Assembly (NCBI RefSeq): GCF_020283565.1
Contig: NC_060059.1
Location: forward strand, 42,152,338-42,216,337
DNA: 64,000 nucleotides
Direction: 5' to 3'
Source: Trifolium pratense
Lineage: Eukaryota; Streptophyta; Magnoliopsida; Fabales; Fabaceae
The notes beneath the pieces were generated by a model. The model worked only from the letters and a program-made list of their open reading frames with translations, had not been told where the DNA came from and ran no database searches. Within the stretch, counting starts at the first letter, position 1; the number at the start of each line of letters is the position of its first letter. Positions 23,652 through 34,152 of the stretch are shown here, piece after piece. Made by a program: the position numbers and the translations under genes.

Positions 23652-26600
23652 ATGGAAACCAACTCAGTTTCCAAGCTTCTTCTTTCACTATTCTTCACTA
23701 TCTTCTTTCTTGGTTCTGAGTTTATTCAATGTAGTGTTACATATGATAGAAAAGCTATTCTCATCAATGGACAAAGAAGAATACTCATCTCTGGTTCCAT
23801 TCATTATCCAAGAAGCACCCCAGAAGTACTTTTCTTGTTTAACTTAAAAAAAAAGTCACTATCTTTAATAAAAAAATTACTTTTTTTAAGTGTTTTTGTT
23901 TGAAATGTATAGATGTGGGAGGATCTGATTCAGAAAGCTAAAGATGGAGGGTTAGATGTTATTGACACTTATGTGTTTTGGAATGTTCATGAACCTTCTC
24001 CTAGTAATGTACTATTCTAGAATCTGGATCTTGTTCTGATTAACTTTTAATATTCTCTTAAATTTTCTTCTTAAGATTTATTCACATTTTTTTTAATTAT
24101 TTTTATGATGTTTTTTGTTGTAGTACAATTTTGAAGGAAGGTACGATCTAGTACATTTCATAAAGACAGTGCAGAAAGTGGGTCTGTATGTACATCTTAG
24201 AATTGGACCTTATGTTTGTGCTGAGTGGAACTTTGGGTATGTAACATTTAATGTTTGGTTTCTTAATGTATATGTTTTTCTTTTTTTGTCATTCACAATG
24301 ATATTGTTTTTTGTGATTTACAATGATATGTTTTTTTTTTCTTTTTTTTTGTTTGGTGTAGAGGATTTCCTGTTTGGTTGAAGTATGTTCCTGGAATCAG
24401 TTTCAGAACTGATAATGGCCCTTTTAAGGTTGAGTTAATGTTTGGTATCAGAGTGAATATACCGGAATCATGTGATCCAGTGTGATTTTGCAGAAGCTAC
24501 TGAGTGTAGATTTTGGAAAATCACGGTGACTCGCCATGATTCTGATATATCCACACTGATATGTAATTTCAGTTCAATCTTTTAGGAAGTTAGTTCTTGA
24601 GTAGTTTGAATAAAGAAATGTTGAAATTTTTGAAAAAAAATAAAAAAAAAAACTTTTTTTTAGGCTGCAATGGAAGGTTTTACTCAAAAGATTGTTCAGA
24701 TGATGAAGAATGAAAAGCTATTTCAGTCACAAGGTGGTCCAATAATTCTTTCTCAAGTAAGTAGAGAGTTACTTTCAAGTTTGACTTTTTTTGGATATAA
24801 TTTAAGTGTTTGTTTAAAATTTGTCTCCTACATGTTTTGAAAGATCAAGAAAGTGTGGATCTAATCTAACACTTAAAAAATTCATGCTAGTAAAATCAGT
24901 AGTTGAAGATGAAGTTTTAACTTTGTTGAGTATACTTGTGTTGTTGTAATTTGTAGATTGAGAATGAGTATGGCCCACAAGGAAGAGCACTTGGAGCTTC
25001 TGGTCATGCATATTCAAATTGGGCTGCAAAAATGGCTGTTGGATTAGGTACAGGTGTCCCTTGGGTGATGTGTAAGGAAGATGATGCCCCAGATCCAGTG
25101 GTGAGTGAGCTTTCTCGTGATCTTGCCCGATTTACTTAGTGCATGTTTCGATTGACGGTCAGTTTGGCAGAATCACGGCGACTCACTGTGATTTGAACAA
25201 AATCATGATGTCATTGTGATTTCGTCAAACTCACTGATTCCAAACATGCACTCATTTTACTTTAATTATATTCTTCAACTCTTTCTTTATGTTCATTTTC
25301 ATTAGCTTTTGGTAAGTGTTAAATATGATTTATCCTATACTTTCCAACAGATAAATGCTTGCAATGGTTTTTACTGCGATGATTTCATTCCCAATAAACC
25401 ATACAAGCCTAAACTATGGACTGAGTCTTGGAGTGGCTGGTAAGTTACATATAGCATTGTTTATGAAATTGGTTGTGAAAAAATTGGACACATTTGTCTT
25501 AATTCTTTACCATTTTTTGGCCATCAGGTTTTCAGAATTTGGCGGACCAGTTCCCCAGCGACCGGTTCAGGATTTAGCGTTTGCAGTTGCTCGTTTCATA
25601 CAAAAGGGTGGCTCTCTTTTTAATTATTACATGGTTGGTTACCTGATTTATTTCTCAGTTAAACAAAATATATGCTTCATTAACATTAATTTATGAAACA
25701 CGAGTATTATTAATCTTGATTAATGGCAAATGATAGTACCACGGAGGAACTAATTTTGGACGATCAGCTGGAGGACCATTCATAACTACAAGCTATGACT
25801 ATGATGCTCCAATTGATGAATATGGTAAGATAATTATACTCTCAAAACAACCTAAATATGGTCATTAGCAAATTGTAATTGAGTGATTAAACTGATTTCA
25901 GGTTTGTTAAGAGAACCTAAATATGGTCATTTGAAAGACCTTCATAAAGCTATCAAGCAATGTGAACATGCTTTGGTTTCTTCAGATCCTAAGGTTACAT
26001 CATTAGGAGCATATGAACAGGTTAGTTTCCCTATTCCTCTGATATATAACAACGAAAACAATAAGTTCGCGGCAATAACAATGATTTATGTCTCCAGGCA
26101 TATGTATTCTCTACAAGAACAACATGTGCAGCTTTTCTAGCTAACTATCATTCAAATTCTGCTGCAAAAGTGACCTTCAACAATAGGCACTATGACTTGC
26201 CTGCTTGGTCCATAAGCATCCTCCCTGATTGTAGAACAGATGTTTTCAACACTGCAAGAGTAAGAATATTTAAAAGGTTCTTTAAATTTGAATATAAGTA
26301 TTTCTTATTGGCATTGTCTTTTGCATCAAGTTATTGATGATTGGATTGTTATGGTTTCATGAAGGTGAGGTTTCAACCTTCACAAATACAAATGTTGCCT
26401 AGTAATTCTAAATTGTTCTCATGGGAGACCTATGATGAAGATGTGTCTTCGCTTGCGGAAAATTCCAAAATCACAGCTTCTGGACTTCTAGAACAGCTAA
26501 GTGCTACTAGAGACACTAGTGATTATCTATGGTACATAACCAGGTTAGTACATTTTCCTCTAGATTAAATACAAACAGAAACCAAATCAATTCTGAGTCA

Positions 26601-28273
26601 TTTATCTTTTTACTTTCTCAGTTCTATGCTGTTGAAATCTTACCGTTTTTCTGGTTTTCATGCCACAGTATTGACATAAGTCCATCGGAATCATTTCTTC
26701 GCGGAAGGAACAAGCCTAGCATTAGTGTGCACTCCTCTGGCGATGCCGTCCATGTGTTTATCAATGGGAAATTTTCAGGCATGTAGTTAAACTTGCGTTT
26801 TTTTTTTTACCTTTTTCACAGTGATTGAATCTAAGGTAGTTCAACCAAGATGAGACGATTCTGTTATAATTAGTTGGTAACAATCGCTCAGTTACAATGA
26901 AAGTAGAAACAGTGATCATTAGACTCCTATTTCCTTTTGCAGGCTCGGCTTTTGGGACAAAGGAACATCCAAGTTTCAATTTTAATGGACCTATTGACCT
27001 ACGAGCTGGAACTAATAAAATAGCACTTCTAAGTGTAGCTGTTGGATTACCTGTTAGTACCTTGCTTTTAACACCAACTTGAATTTGAACAACCATTCGC
27101 TAGTCATTAATTTCTTTTGATTTTTTCTTTTTCCAATAGAACGGTGGAATCCATTTTGAGTCATGGAAGACAGGAATCACAGGTCCAGTTTTGCTCCATG
27201 GTCTTGACCGTGGACAGAAAGATTTGACAGGGCAAAAATGGTCATACCAGGTCAGATGCACACAAATCTAACTTCTGTATCTGTTGTTAAATAGCCGCTA
27301 TAGCGGCTCTATAACGCTTTTGCATAGCAGAATTTGAACAAACCGCTACTATACTGCAATACACTATTTAGTAAAAAATAATGAGAAATAGCAGCTATGG
27401 CGATGCTATAGCACTGATGCGTAGCAGAATTTGAACAAACATGTTTCATCAAATATAAGGAGAAAATGTTTTCTAATTATGGTACTGACACAAACAGGTT
27501 GGCCTAAAAGGAGAAGCTGTGAATTTGGTGTCTCCCAATGGTGTCTCATCTGTTGATTGGGTGCGAACGTCACAAGCTTCTCAAAATCAGCCACAGTTGA
27601 AATGGCACAAGGTAAGAAAGTACAGTTACTAGTTTTTATATTACGATAATAACATCGAATGAAGTCTATAACGAAACGATTTTAATCTAATTTGAAACCT
27701 GCAGGCTTATTTCAATGCACCTAATGGAATTGAACCATTGGCATTGGACATGAGCAGTATGGGAAAGGGTCAAGTATGGATCAATGGACAAAGCATTGGA
27801 AGATATTGGATGGTTTATGCAAAGGGTAACTGTAATGGTTGTAACTATGCCGGAACATATCGTCAGGCCAAGTGTCAAATTGGTTGCGGACAACCTACCC
27901 AACGATGGTATGACACTACTTTCCTCTAAAAGAATGATGCACATTTGGTATCACAGTGGGTTTTTTGCCAGAATCACAGTGAGTCAGTGTGATTTTCAAA
28001 AGCTACACTTTGTAGCTAAGTCACGATAGCTCATTGTAATTCTAGCAAATCCACCGTGATACCAAACATGTACGAAACTTAGGAAAATGCTACTCACTAC
28101 TTCAATTTTGCAGGTACCATGTTCCAAGGTCCTGGTTAAAGCCAACAAATAACTTGCTGGTCGTTTTCGAGGAATTAGGAGGGAATCCTTGGAAAATATC
28201 TCTGGTAAAGAGGATAGTGCATACTCCACGAGTTAGTGAATCAAATTTAATGACTAATACAACACAAGAATGA
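23652..28273 (+). CDS. BGAL: Beta-galactosidase, GH35 (copy A)
   Basis: Cell-wall enzyme that releases terminal beta-galactose from pectic and arabinogalactan side chains. Eighteen exons join in frame: 23652-23825, 23913-24008, 24124-24236, 24362-24428, 24664-24756, 24957-25100, 25351-25439, 25528-25633, 25737-25824, 25902-26020, 26098-26259, 26365-26543, 26669-26778, 26943-27052, 27140-27250, 27498-27611, 27705-27907, 28114-28273. They encode 745 residues. Residues 1-27 form a signal peptide, followed by SVTYDRKA. The GH35 signature [13 protein letters not shown] spans the exon 5/6 junction; the acid/base Glu is E185 and the nucleophile E254 in WTESW. The plant-type jelly-roll region follows and ends near [12 protein letters not shown]. 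The C-terminal SUEL lectin domain of longer plant relatives is absent. Intron 13 has a GC donor. Canonical MCKEDDAP and FESW are kept, unlike copy B. Likely functional. Confidence 0.95.
24436..24563. mobile_element. Fold-back MITE in beta-galactosidase A intron 4, absent from copy B
   Basis: A ~128-bp insert bounded by diverged inverted copies of TTTGGTATCA and ATCACGGTGACTC-type sequence. In copy B the flanks are joined directly (39437-39452). Relatives of the same family lie in intron 6 and intron 17 of both genes and in thioredoxin intron 2. Confidence 0.7.
25141..25250. mobile_element. Fold-back MITE in beta-galactosidase A intron 6
   Basis: The ends GCATGTTT and AAACATGC are inverted, the interior contains AGAATCACGGCGACTCACTG and its partial complement. 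The unit-2 counterpart is at 40002-40113, where the right part is additionally duplicated. Confidence 0.7.
27285..27445. repeat. Repeat in beta-galactosidase A intron 15
   Basis: Two tandem imperfect copies of a unit containing AGCNGCTATAGCG ... GCATAGCAGAATTTGAACAAAC. It is shared with copy B at 42232-42390, so it predates the duplication. Confidence 0.6.
27939..28072. mobile_element. Fold-back MITE in beta-galactosidase A intron 17
   Basis: The ends ACATTTGGTATCACAGTGG and its complement CCACCGTGATACCAAACATG are inverted over ~60 bp. Counterpart in unit 2 at 42896-43018. Confidence 0.75.
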
Positions 28274-28814
28274 GAAGCCAAATGGCGATCGACAGGGAAA
28301 CATACATAGGGTGCATAGTAATTATGAAGAACAATAATAAAAATTATATATGCAGGTGTGGAATTCTATATATCTTCGATTGGCAATAGCATGATTGATA
28401 CAAGGGGTGTGTGACCAAGTTCATTTTTAATTGATTCTTTGAACTTGAGTGTCAATGTATTTACCTGGAAGAGTGAAAATTTCAAAATTCAGTATATTTA
28501 AGTGCTTTCTATGCACTCATGTAATTTGTTTGTATCTAATATCTATACACATGCAAGCATTATTATTTTGGTGGTTAGCATATTCAATCAACAACCAAAA
28601 AGGGACCATTTTCTCAATATATTTTAATTGTAAGCCATCAACCATAGGGACCATGGAATTTTCATCAAAATATCATAATGCTACAACAAATATCTTATAG
28701 TCAACAATCATTTGAAGTAGGCCAAGGCAACAATTTATTTTCAAGCATGGTGATAACATGAAAACCGACACGAAAATGTTAAATGTATTTATTCATGATC
28801 TTTCATATGATACT

Positions 28815-30676
28815 TCAAGCAGTTGCATGCTTGGTTACAGCAATTTGAAGTTCTTCCTTCCTAGCACCAACTACTTTTTCCACTTCCTTACCTTCTTTCA
28901 AGAACAAGAAGGTTGGCATAGCCTCAACAGACCATTCCTCAGCAACACTCTGAAATTAACAGTCCACATAATCATAACCAGTATATAGTAATCAATCATA
29001 ATCTTAAAATAATGTAAACATGTTTCAAAAAATGTTCCTGTAAAATGATCATAATTTGACAAAATCTGGTAAACTTTTGATTTATTATCTTGGATTAGTT
29101 GTGAGTCTGACAGAATCACAGTGTGCCACTGCAATTTTGCAAAAGCAATAATTTAGAGCTTCAACAAAATCACGTTGCTATTGTGATTTTGTCAAACACA
29201 ATGTGATTCTGAACATACTTTAAACTTAAAAAATAATAAGGTAACATAGATTAAGATATGCTTATTATACCTTCAATTCATCCACATCCACCTTGAGGAA
29301 GATGACTTGAGGTGTCTTCTTAGCAATATCTGCTAGAATTGGTGAAATAAAACGGCATGGACCACACCATGAAGCAGTAAAATCCACCACAATCTATTAT
29401 TCAAAAATGTAATGCAATTCATTGTAAGTGTTACCAATTATGTCATTATCACTTATAAACAAGAAAATTAAACTTGAAAGATATTCAATTAATTTTGATG
29501 CATAAAAAATGTTCCTAAGCAAATAACATTGATACTCCTCCCCGTTGGACAACATCGCATTCGTGTGGAACAAGTTGTATGGTGCTAAATGTGGATGGTA
29601 GTTGTCTGGGTGCTCCGGGAAGGGCAGAATTTGGTGGCTTAATCCGAGGTGGAAGTGGTGACTGGATTGTTGGTTTTAGTGGTTTCTTGGGTATCGCTGA
29701 TTACACTTATGCTGAACTTATGGCATTATTTCAAGGGCTCAATAAATCACATCATATTAGATTTGATCTAATGGTAAGGCTTATCGATTCAATAATAAAA
29801 ATAAACTAATGTATAAGATTTATTTCATTTCTGCACCATATAATTTATCGTGTTTTGAACATATAATTTGATAGTGACTCCATATGTGGTTTTCAACTCA
29901 TTATTTTTAGCCCATTTCAAATAGTTCATATGTATTTTGAAAACAAACTACAAATTCTATGAAAATAGTTTAATCATATTTCATTTTCGAATAACTTATA
30001 TCTCTATAATGAAGTACCTATAAATAAAAATTGGTCAAAAAAATTGATGTATTTAGTTCAAAAAATATTAATTTTATTCGACTCATTTTGGTTTATATAC
30101 AAGTAGAATATACTTTAATATATTACCAAAAAAAGAAGAATATACTTTAATATGAACTCGTCATAATTAGGGTTTCGGCCGGCCCTAACTTCATAGAGTA
30201 TTCTCGCAAACCTCGGTTATTTGGACGATTATGAAACTAATCTCCACTCGAATTTTAAATCGTGATTCAAAGTTTGTGTGCTTAAATTAAATTGCTTATC
30301 CAATCACTAAAGTATATTTAACCATACAAAATTTAAACACCGTCCACGACGACGATTTGGGAATATTTTCATAAAAGAAGATTGAACAATTCATAATTAA
30401 ACACGTATAATTTGAAGTCTCGCAATCAACAGGTATTAAAATCAAATTGATTACTAGAAAGAGGTATTGAAATCATTGACATATAGTAAAGTATAAGAGT
30501 GACAAAAAAAAATAGAGTTGAAACATGAATAAGCAAATAGGAGTATATATGTATGAAGAAGATGAACGTAAGTATTTGAATTGTACCAATTTTTTGGAGT
30601 CATTTCCCTTCTGGATCTGTTCCTTCCATGATTCAACGGTATGAACACTGATGACTTGTCCCTCTTCTGCTGCCAT
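28815..30676 (-). CDS. TRXh: Thioredoxin h (copy A)
   Basis: Cytosolic disulfide reductase that takes electrons from NADPH-thioredoxin reductase. Exons (minus strand): 30587-30676, 29271-29393, 28815-28949; phase-0 introns; 115 residues. The active site WCGPC is in exon 2 within [14 protein letters not shown], where the preceding Trp and buried Asp of the fold are present. The cis-Pro loop is in exon 3 as EAMPTFLF, and the protein ends ...TKHATA. No transit or signal peptide. The start is the ATG giving MAAEEGQV, typical of h-type thioredoxins. The gene is convergent with beta-galactosidase A (540 bp apart) and divergent from the truncated GTPase gene. Intron 1 (1,193 bp) holds a LINE RNase H scrap, intron 2 a MITE. 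Protein sequence agrees with copy B wherever I compared it. Confidence 0.95.
29100..29217. mobile_element. Fold-back MITE in thioredoxin A intron 2
   Basis: Member of the same AGAATCACAGTG family, with complementary halves around 29155. Counterpart in copy B at 44257-44371. Confidence 0.65.
29555..29785 (+). pseudogene. LINE RNase H fragment in thioredoxin A intron 1
   Basis: An uninterrupted forward frame reads as the RNase H start: [20 protein letters not shown], then a strand with GFSGFLG, then [11 protein letters not shown] (catalytic Glu). It ends before the second catalytic Asp region. It is antisense to the host gene and absent in this form from copy B intron 1. Confidence 0.75.
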
Positions 30677-30757
30677 TTTTCTCTTCCTTCGAATCTTGTT
30701 TGCTTAGCCTGTACGAGAATACTATATTGCATATGCACTACAAATCACGACCCCGCA

Positions 30758-30765
30758 CTTTTATA
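30758..30765 (-). promoter_or_regulatory. TATA box of thioredoxin A
   Basis: TATAAAAG on the minus strand, 81 bp before the start codon; conserved in copy B at 48670-48677. Confidence 0.65.
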
Positions 30766-30922
30766 ATTTTTTTTATCACCTATGAGTTATGTCATTAAGT
30801 GGTCCCCTCCCGTCACAATTAATTATGTTTACTAAGTTTAGTGTCAATCACAAGTGAACCAACTAATAATCGATCACTTTTATAATATTTTCGTTAACAT
30901 AATTATATTCTCAAAGTGTAAC

Positions 30923-31060
30923 CTTTTTTTTGTTTTGTCAAGTAACCTAGTGGCTAGACTTTCACATATTTAAATGTGAAGAAATGTGGAATCCGGGGTT
31001 CGTATCCCGGCCACTCCAATAATATCTCTGATAGCTACAATTTGAGCTAACTTATGGAAC
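30923..31060 (-). mobile_element. tRNA-derived SINE with 14-bp target duplication, unit 1 only
   Basis: On the minus strand it has a tRNA-like head (GTTAGCTCAAATTGTAG), box B-like GGGATACGAACCCCGG, a hairpin and an A-rich tail (T run at 30924 on the plus strand). It is flanked by TCTCAAAGTGTAAC at 30909-30922 and 31061-31074. The corresponding position in unit 2 (about 48770) has only one GTGTAACG, that is no insertion. Confidence 0.88.
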
Positions 31061-31093
31061 TCTCAAAGTGTAACGTTAACTATATACATAGTA

Positions 31094-31218
31094 CTCCCTC
31101 CGTCCCAAAATATACGGGAAAACTGGTCAAACAAAGTTAATGTATTTAGTCCAAATTTTTAACTAAATACATCAACTTTCTTTGACCAATATTTCTTTAT
31201 ATTTTGGGATGGAGGGAG
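31094..31218. mobile_element. Stowaway MITE, 125 bp, unit 1 only
   Basis: The ends CTCCCTCCGTCCCAAAATAT and the complementary ATATTTTGGGATGGAGGGAG are flanked by TA on both sides (31092-31093, 31219-31220). Unit 2 keeps the empty site, one TA, at about 48794. Tc1/mariner-derived, no coding capacity. Confidence 0.95.
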
Positions 31219-31310
31219 TATATACTTTTGCCTAAAAAGTAACTTTTTTTTTTGACAAAACCTAAAAAAAAAACTAACGTTAATCACATCAAAAATAAAA
31301 TAAAATAACT

Positions 31311-31415
31311 TTACGTGGATACGTAGTATTTAATATAGAAAAATTAATAAATACTGTTTGTAAGCCGATCAGAATCATTCACCTCAACAAATGTACTGGT
31401 ACATATCCACATAAT
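31311..31415. mobile_element. Partly deleted copy of the fold-back MITE seen at 48850
   Basis: The right arm (AAGCCGATCAGAATCATTCA ... GTACATATCCACAT) is intact, while most of the left arm is missing compared with 48850-49000. Confidence 0.6.
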
Positions 31416-31676
31416 ATTTAGGGCGTAAATGAGTCGAGTCGAACTCGTCTAAGCTCGATTCGAGTTCAACACAAACTATTTTTTCAGTTTAAGTTGGTAC
31501 CGTTTAAAGTTCACGAACAGTTCAATTCAGCTCGTTAGGTTTTAGTTCATTTTCATCTCGAAACTCAACTTAAGGGTTCTACAATTTTTACATAAGTTTT
31601 GTAAAAATCATTTTTAATTTTTTTTTTCAATCTAAAAGTAACTCTCAAGATATCTCTTTTTGCCAACCTACTGATT

Positions 31677-31874
31677 CTAGGGCGCATCCTACGAAATTAC
31701 CAAAATATCCTTATACGTTACTTAGATAGCGGACACCCCCTCAAAATATCATACCTTTATAACATCCGTTACTTAAGTAACGAACCTTATTTTTCAAAAA
31801 TTTTAATTTTTATAATATCCGCTACTTAAATAGCGGAAGGGTAAAATTGGAAAATCGTAGAATGCAGTAATTCT
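31677..31874. repeat. Inverted-repeat element upstream of the GTPase gene
   Basis: GGGCGCATCCTACGAAATTA at the left is a loose complement of the right end (ATTGGAAAATCGTAGAATGC), and the interior repeats CGTTACTT/CCGCTACTTA motifs. A shortened version is at 49501-49690. Confidence 0.5.
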
Positions 31875-31965
31875 CAACTCTCAAAATATACTTATCTAGC
31901 CCAATCTTTGGTCACATCTTCATCTCCCTCTTTCCTTTTTCTCTTCAATCAAAAAAATTCGGATA

Positions 31966-32829
31966 ATGTCTTCACTCATTTCACCACCACCTTCATTTCT
32001 CACTATTCCTTCACACAAAACTCATTTCTTCTGTTCCATTCATCACTTCCTCCCACTTCAACTTCCACCAAGGTATCACAATTTCACTCATTCTACTTTC
32101 ATCCCCTTCTCCGTTAATTAACGCCATTTTTCTGTTATTAACGGCATTTATATGTTATTATGTATATAGGAACTTCAAATTCCAACACAAATGGAAAACA
32201 CTAGAATGCAAAGTTACAACGAATTTAGATGCTCCACCGTCAACGTCAACGGCGTTAGCGAAAGAACCACACAAATATTGATGCAGTTGGCGTTTTTACT
32301 TCTTATTTGCGGAATGGATCTTCAGCACCTACTGTTCGTATTCCTGTTCCTCTAGGTTTGCAAATTTCATTCTGTTAGTTTCAATTTTTGATATTTTGGC
32401 ATTGTTTGGATAAACAGCTTATAGCATAAGTGCTTATGTATAAGTTAAAATAAAGTTAAATTGTTTTTGTATAAGCTGTATGTTGTTTTGGTAAGCTATT
32501 TTAGACAGCTTATGAAAATAAGCTGAAAACAGTTTAGATAAGTTCTAATAGTCTCACAAGTGCCGGTGTCATTATATAAGTTCAACTAAGTCAATCCAAA
32601 ATGGTGCTATATCTAATTTGGATATTTTTCTAGTGCTCCTTCTATGCAAAAATAAATGTTGATGTGTTTTTATTAGCAATTGTCAAAATATTTACATTTA
32701 ATTAGTTGTTTTTGAATTCACAGTTGGTGCAAAGATTTGCATTTGTACTTTTAAAGGATTTGGAAAATAAATAAGCGGCAATTGTAGTATTTTCTTTGTA
32801 AATAAGTTGGTGGTACTTATAAACCATCA

Positions 32830-32864
<35 letters not shown>

Positions 32865-33461
32865 AAAATAAATAAAATTAAGTTAATCTAGACTAGAGTT
32901 CACCTCGTACCCGATTATAAGTTGGAAATGTGAATACGATGTGAATAAGACTAGAGTTCACTAATAGCGACTCATATGCAATGTTTTAAAAACCGAACTG
33001 GTGTGATCTCCAAGTCATGGTTCAATTGTTTTAACCATCTTGAACTTGGACCAGATGAAACTGTGATCAAATTGTTCAAGTAATCAAATTGTGGATAGTG
33101 TCTGTTTATTGTTCAACTGATCGAACCACTTGGTTTTTAACAAATTGTGGTGGTTTCTTTTCTTGTTTTCAATCAAAATATGTTCACTATTTATTATCAA
33201 AGTTATTACCTTGTTTTAATTTTGTTTTCTGTTTAAAATAATTTGTGAAGAAGATTGTGAAACAACATTTTGGTGAAAACAACCCCTAAAAAACTGAATT
33301 TCATATCCCTCATCGAGTTTATAATTGTGAATTACAGGTACAGTTGTGAAAAGCAAACGGGGAAAGATGTAAGCTGATTTAGCACGACCTGGTGATGAAG
33401 TTCTTGTTGCGAGGTGTGGACAAGGAGGGGTAATACACATATTTGAAATTCATTGAATATT
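31966..33461 (+). pseudogene. Truncated Obg-family GTPase gene (unit 1)
   Basis: Corresponds to the first three exons of the intact gene at 49799: 31966-32072, 32170-32355 and 33338-33429. Exon 2 lacks 278 bp (equivalent to 50111-50388), most of the glycine-rich Obg domain, which breaks the frame; a shared AAAT at both ends of the lost piece suggests microhomology deletion. Exon 3 has TTA changed to TAA (33370-33372) and a conserved Gly codon changed to Cys. Everything after intron 3, including all G motifs, is missing because the duplication junction falls there. It cannot make a GTPase. Confidence 0.93.
32848..32863. repeat. Poly-A tract in the pseudogene intron
   Basis: A run of about 25 A centred here, with about 110 bp of neighbouring sequence, is absent from the same intron of the intact gene (near 50880). 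Possibly a small retroposon tail. Confidence 0.5.
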
Positions 33462-33700
33462 ATATACTAATTGCTATTGTGACATACAGTATCATTTAAG
33501 TCTATTGAAAGGGTGACTTTGAGAGTAAATAAAATAAAAATGTCAAACTCACTATTATGTTGTGATAAATAATAATTTTGTTTTTAATATAATATTGTGA
33601 CATATCGTTTAACGGTTTAAGTATATTGAAAGTGATATCATTCCTTTTTTGAGCTATTTCATTTCTCAAAATCATCTATAGTACATAATTAGAGTTTAAT

Positions 33701-33875
33701 TGCAATATTTGTTTCATATGAGATCTTCAAAGTAAAGACAATGTCGAAATACCTCAAAAATTTATTTTGTTCGGAAAAAAAGTACACAATGTAGTTGTAA
33801 TTGGATTTATGAAATATGAAATAATAATAAAAAATCTATCAAAATAAAAATAATCGGTGTAATCAGATCTGTTCC

Positions 33876-33942
<67 letters not shown>

Positions 33943-34152
33943 TCTCTATACGTTAAGATTTTCATATCTACTTGATCTTACCTGATAATAAGAATCGACG
34001 TGGTCGGTGGTGGTTCTCTGCTGCACTGTTACACCAAAGAGAAGTTGTACTTGCAGAGACTCTGACGTTCAAGTCAATATTTGCGTGAAGTTAAGATTTT
34101 AGAGAATAAGGATAGAACCATTAATGTGAAGACGGATACAATGTCATCGCCA
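33701..34152. repeat. Direct repeat X, left copy
   Basis: About 450 bp nearly identical to 35989-37498 apart from the length of the (TAA)n tract. The pair brackets the Copia fragment. The parent sequence is 21640-22040 of unit 1, more diverged. Confidence 0.9.
33876..33936. repeat. (TAA)n microsatellite, about 20 units
   Basis: Perfect 61-bp tract inside direct repeat X. Confidence 0.98.

Larger units (their letters stand above)
21406..33461. repeat. Tandem segmental duplication, unit 1 (~12.1 kb)
   Basis: Holds beta-galactosidase A, thioredoxin A and a truncated GTPase gene in the same order and orientation as unit 2. The left edge is where similarity with 33472 begins (ACATACAGTATCATTTAAG at 21415 and 33482). 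The right edge is where similarity with the intact GTPase intron stops, at 33461. About ten filler bases separate the units. Confidence 0.9.

Noticed and set aside
27738..28029. Separate small genes in beta-galactosidase exon 17 region (both strands)
   Set aside because: They are exon 17 itself or its shadows; the spliced 745-residue frame explains the coding signal.
29579..29809. An open frame with RNase H features as a possible host gene
   Set aside because: It lies in a thioredoxin intron, lacks the C-terminal half of the domain and matches plant LINE RNase H; treated as a retroelement fragment.
30454..30738. A longer 94-codon minus-strand frame overlapping thioredoxin A exon 1
   Set aside because: It is in a different frame from the thioredoxin; the ATG at 30676 gives the conserved h-type start. 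The same applies to 48339-48650 in copy B.
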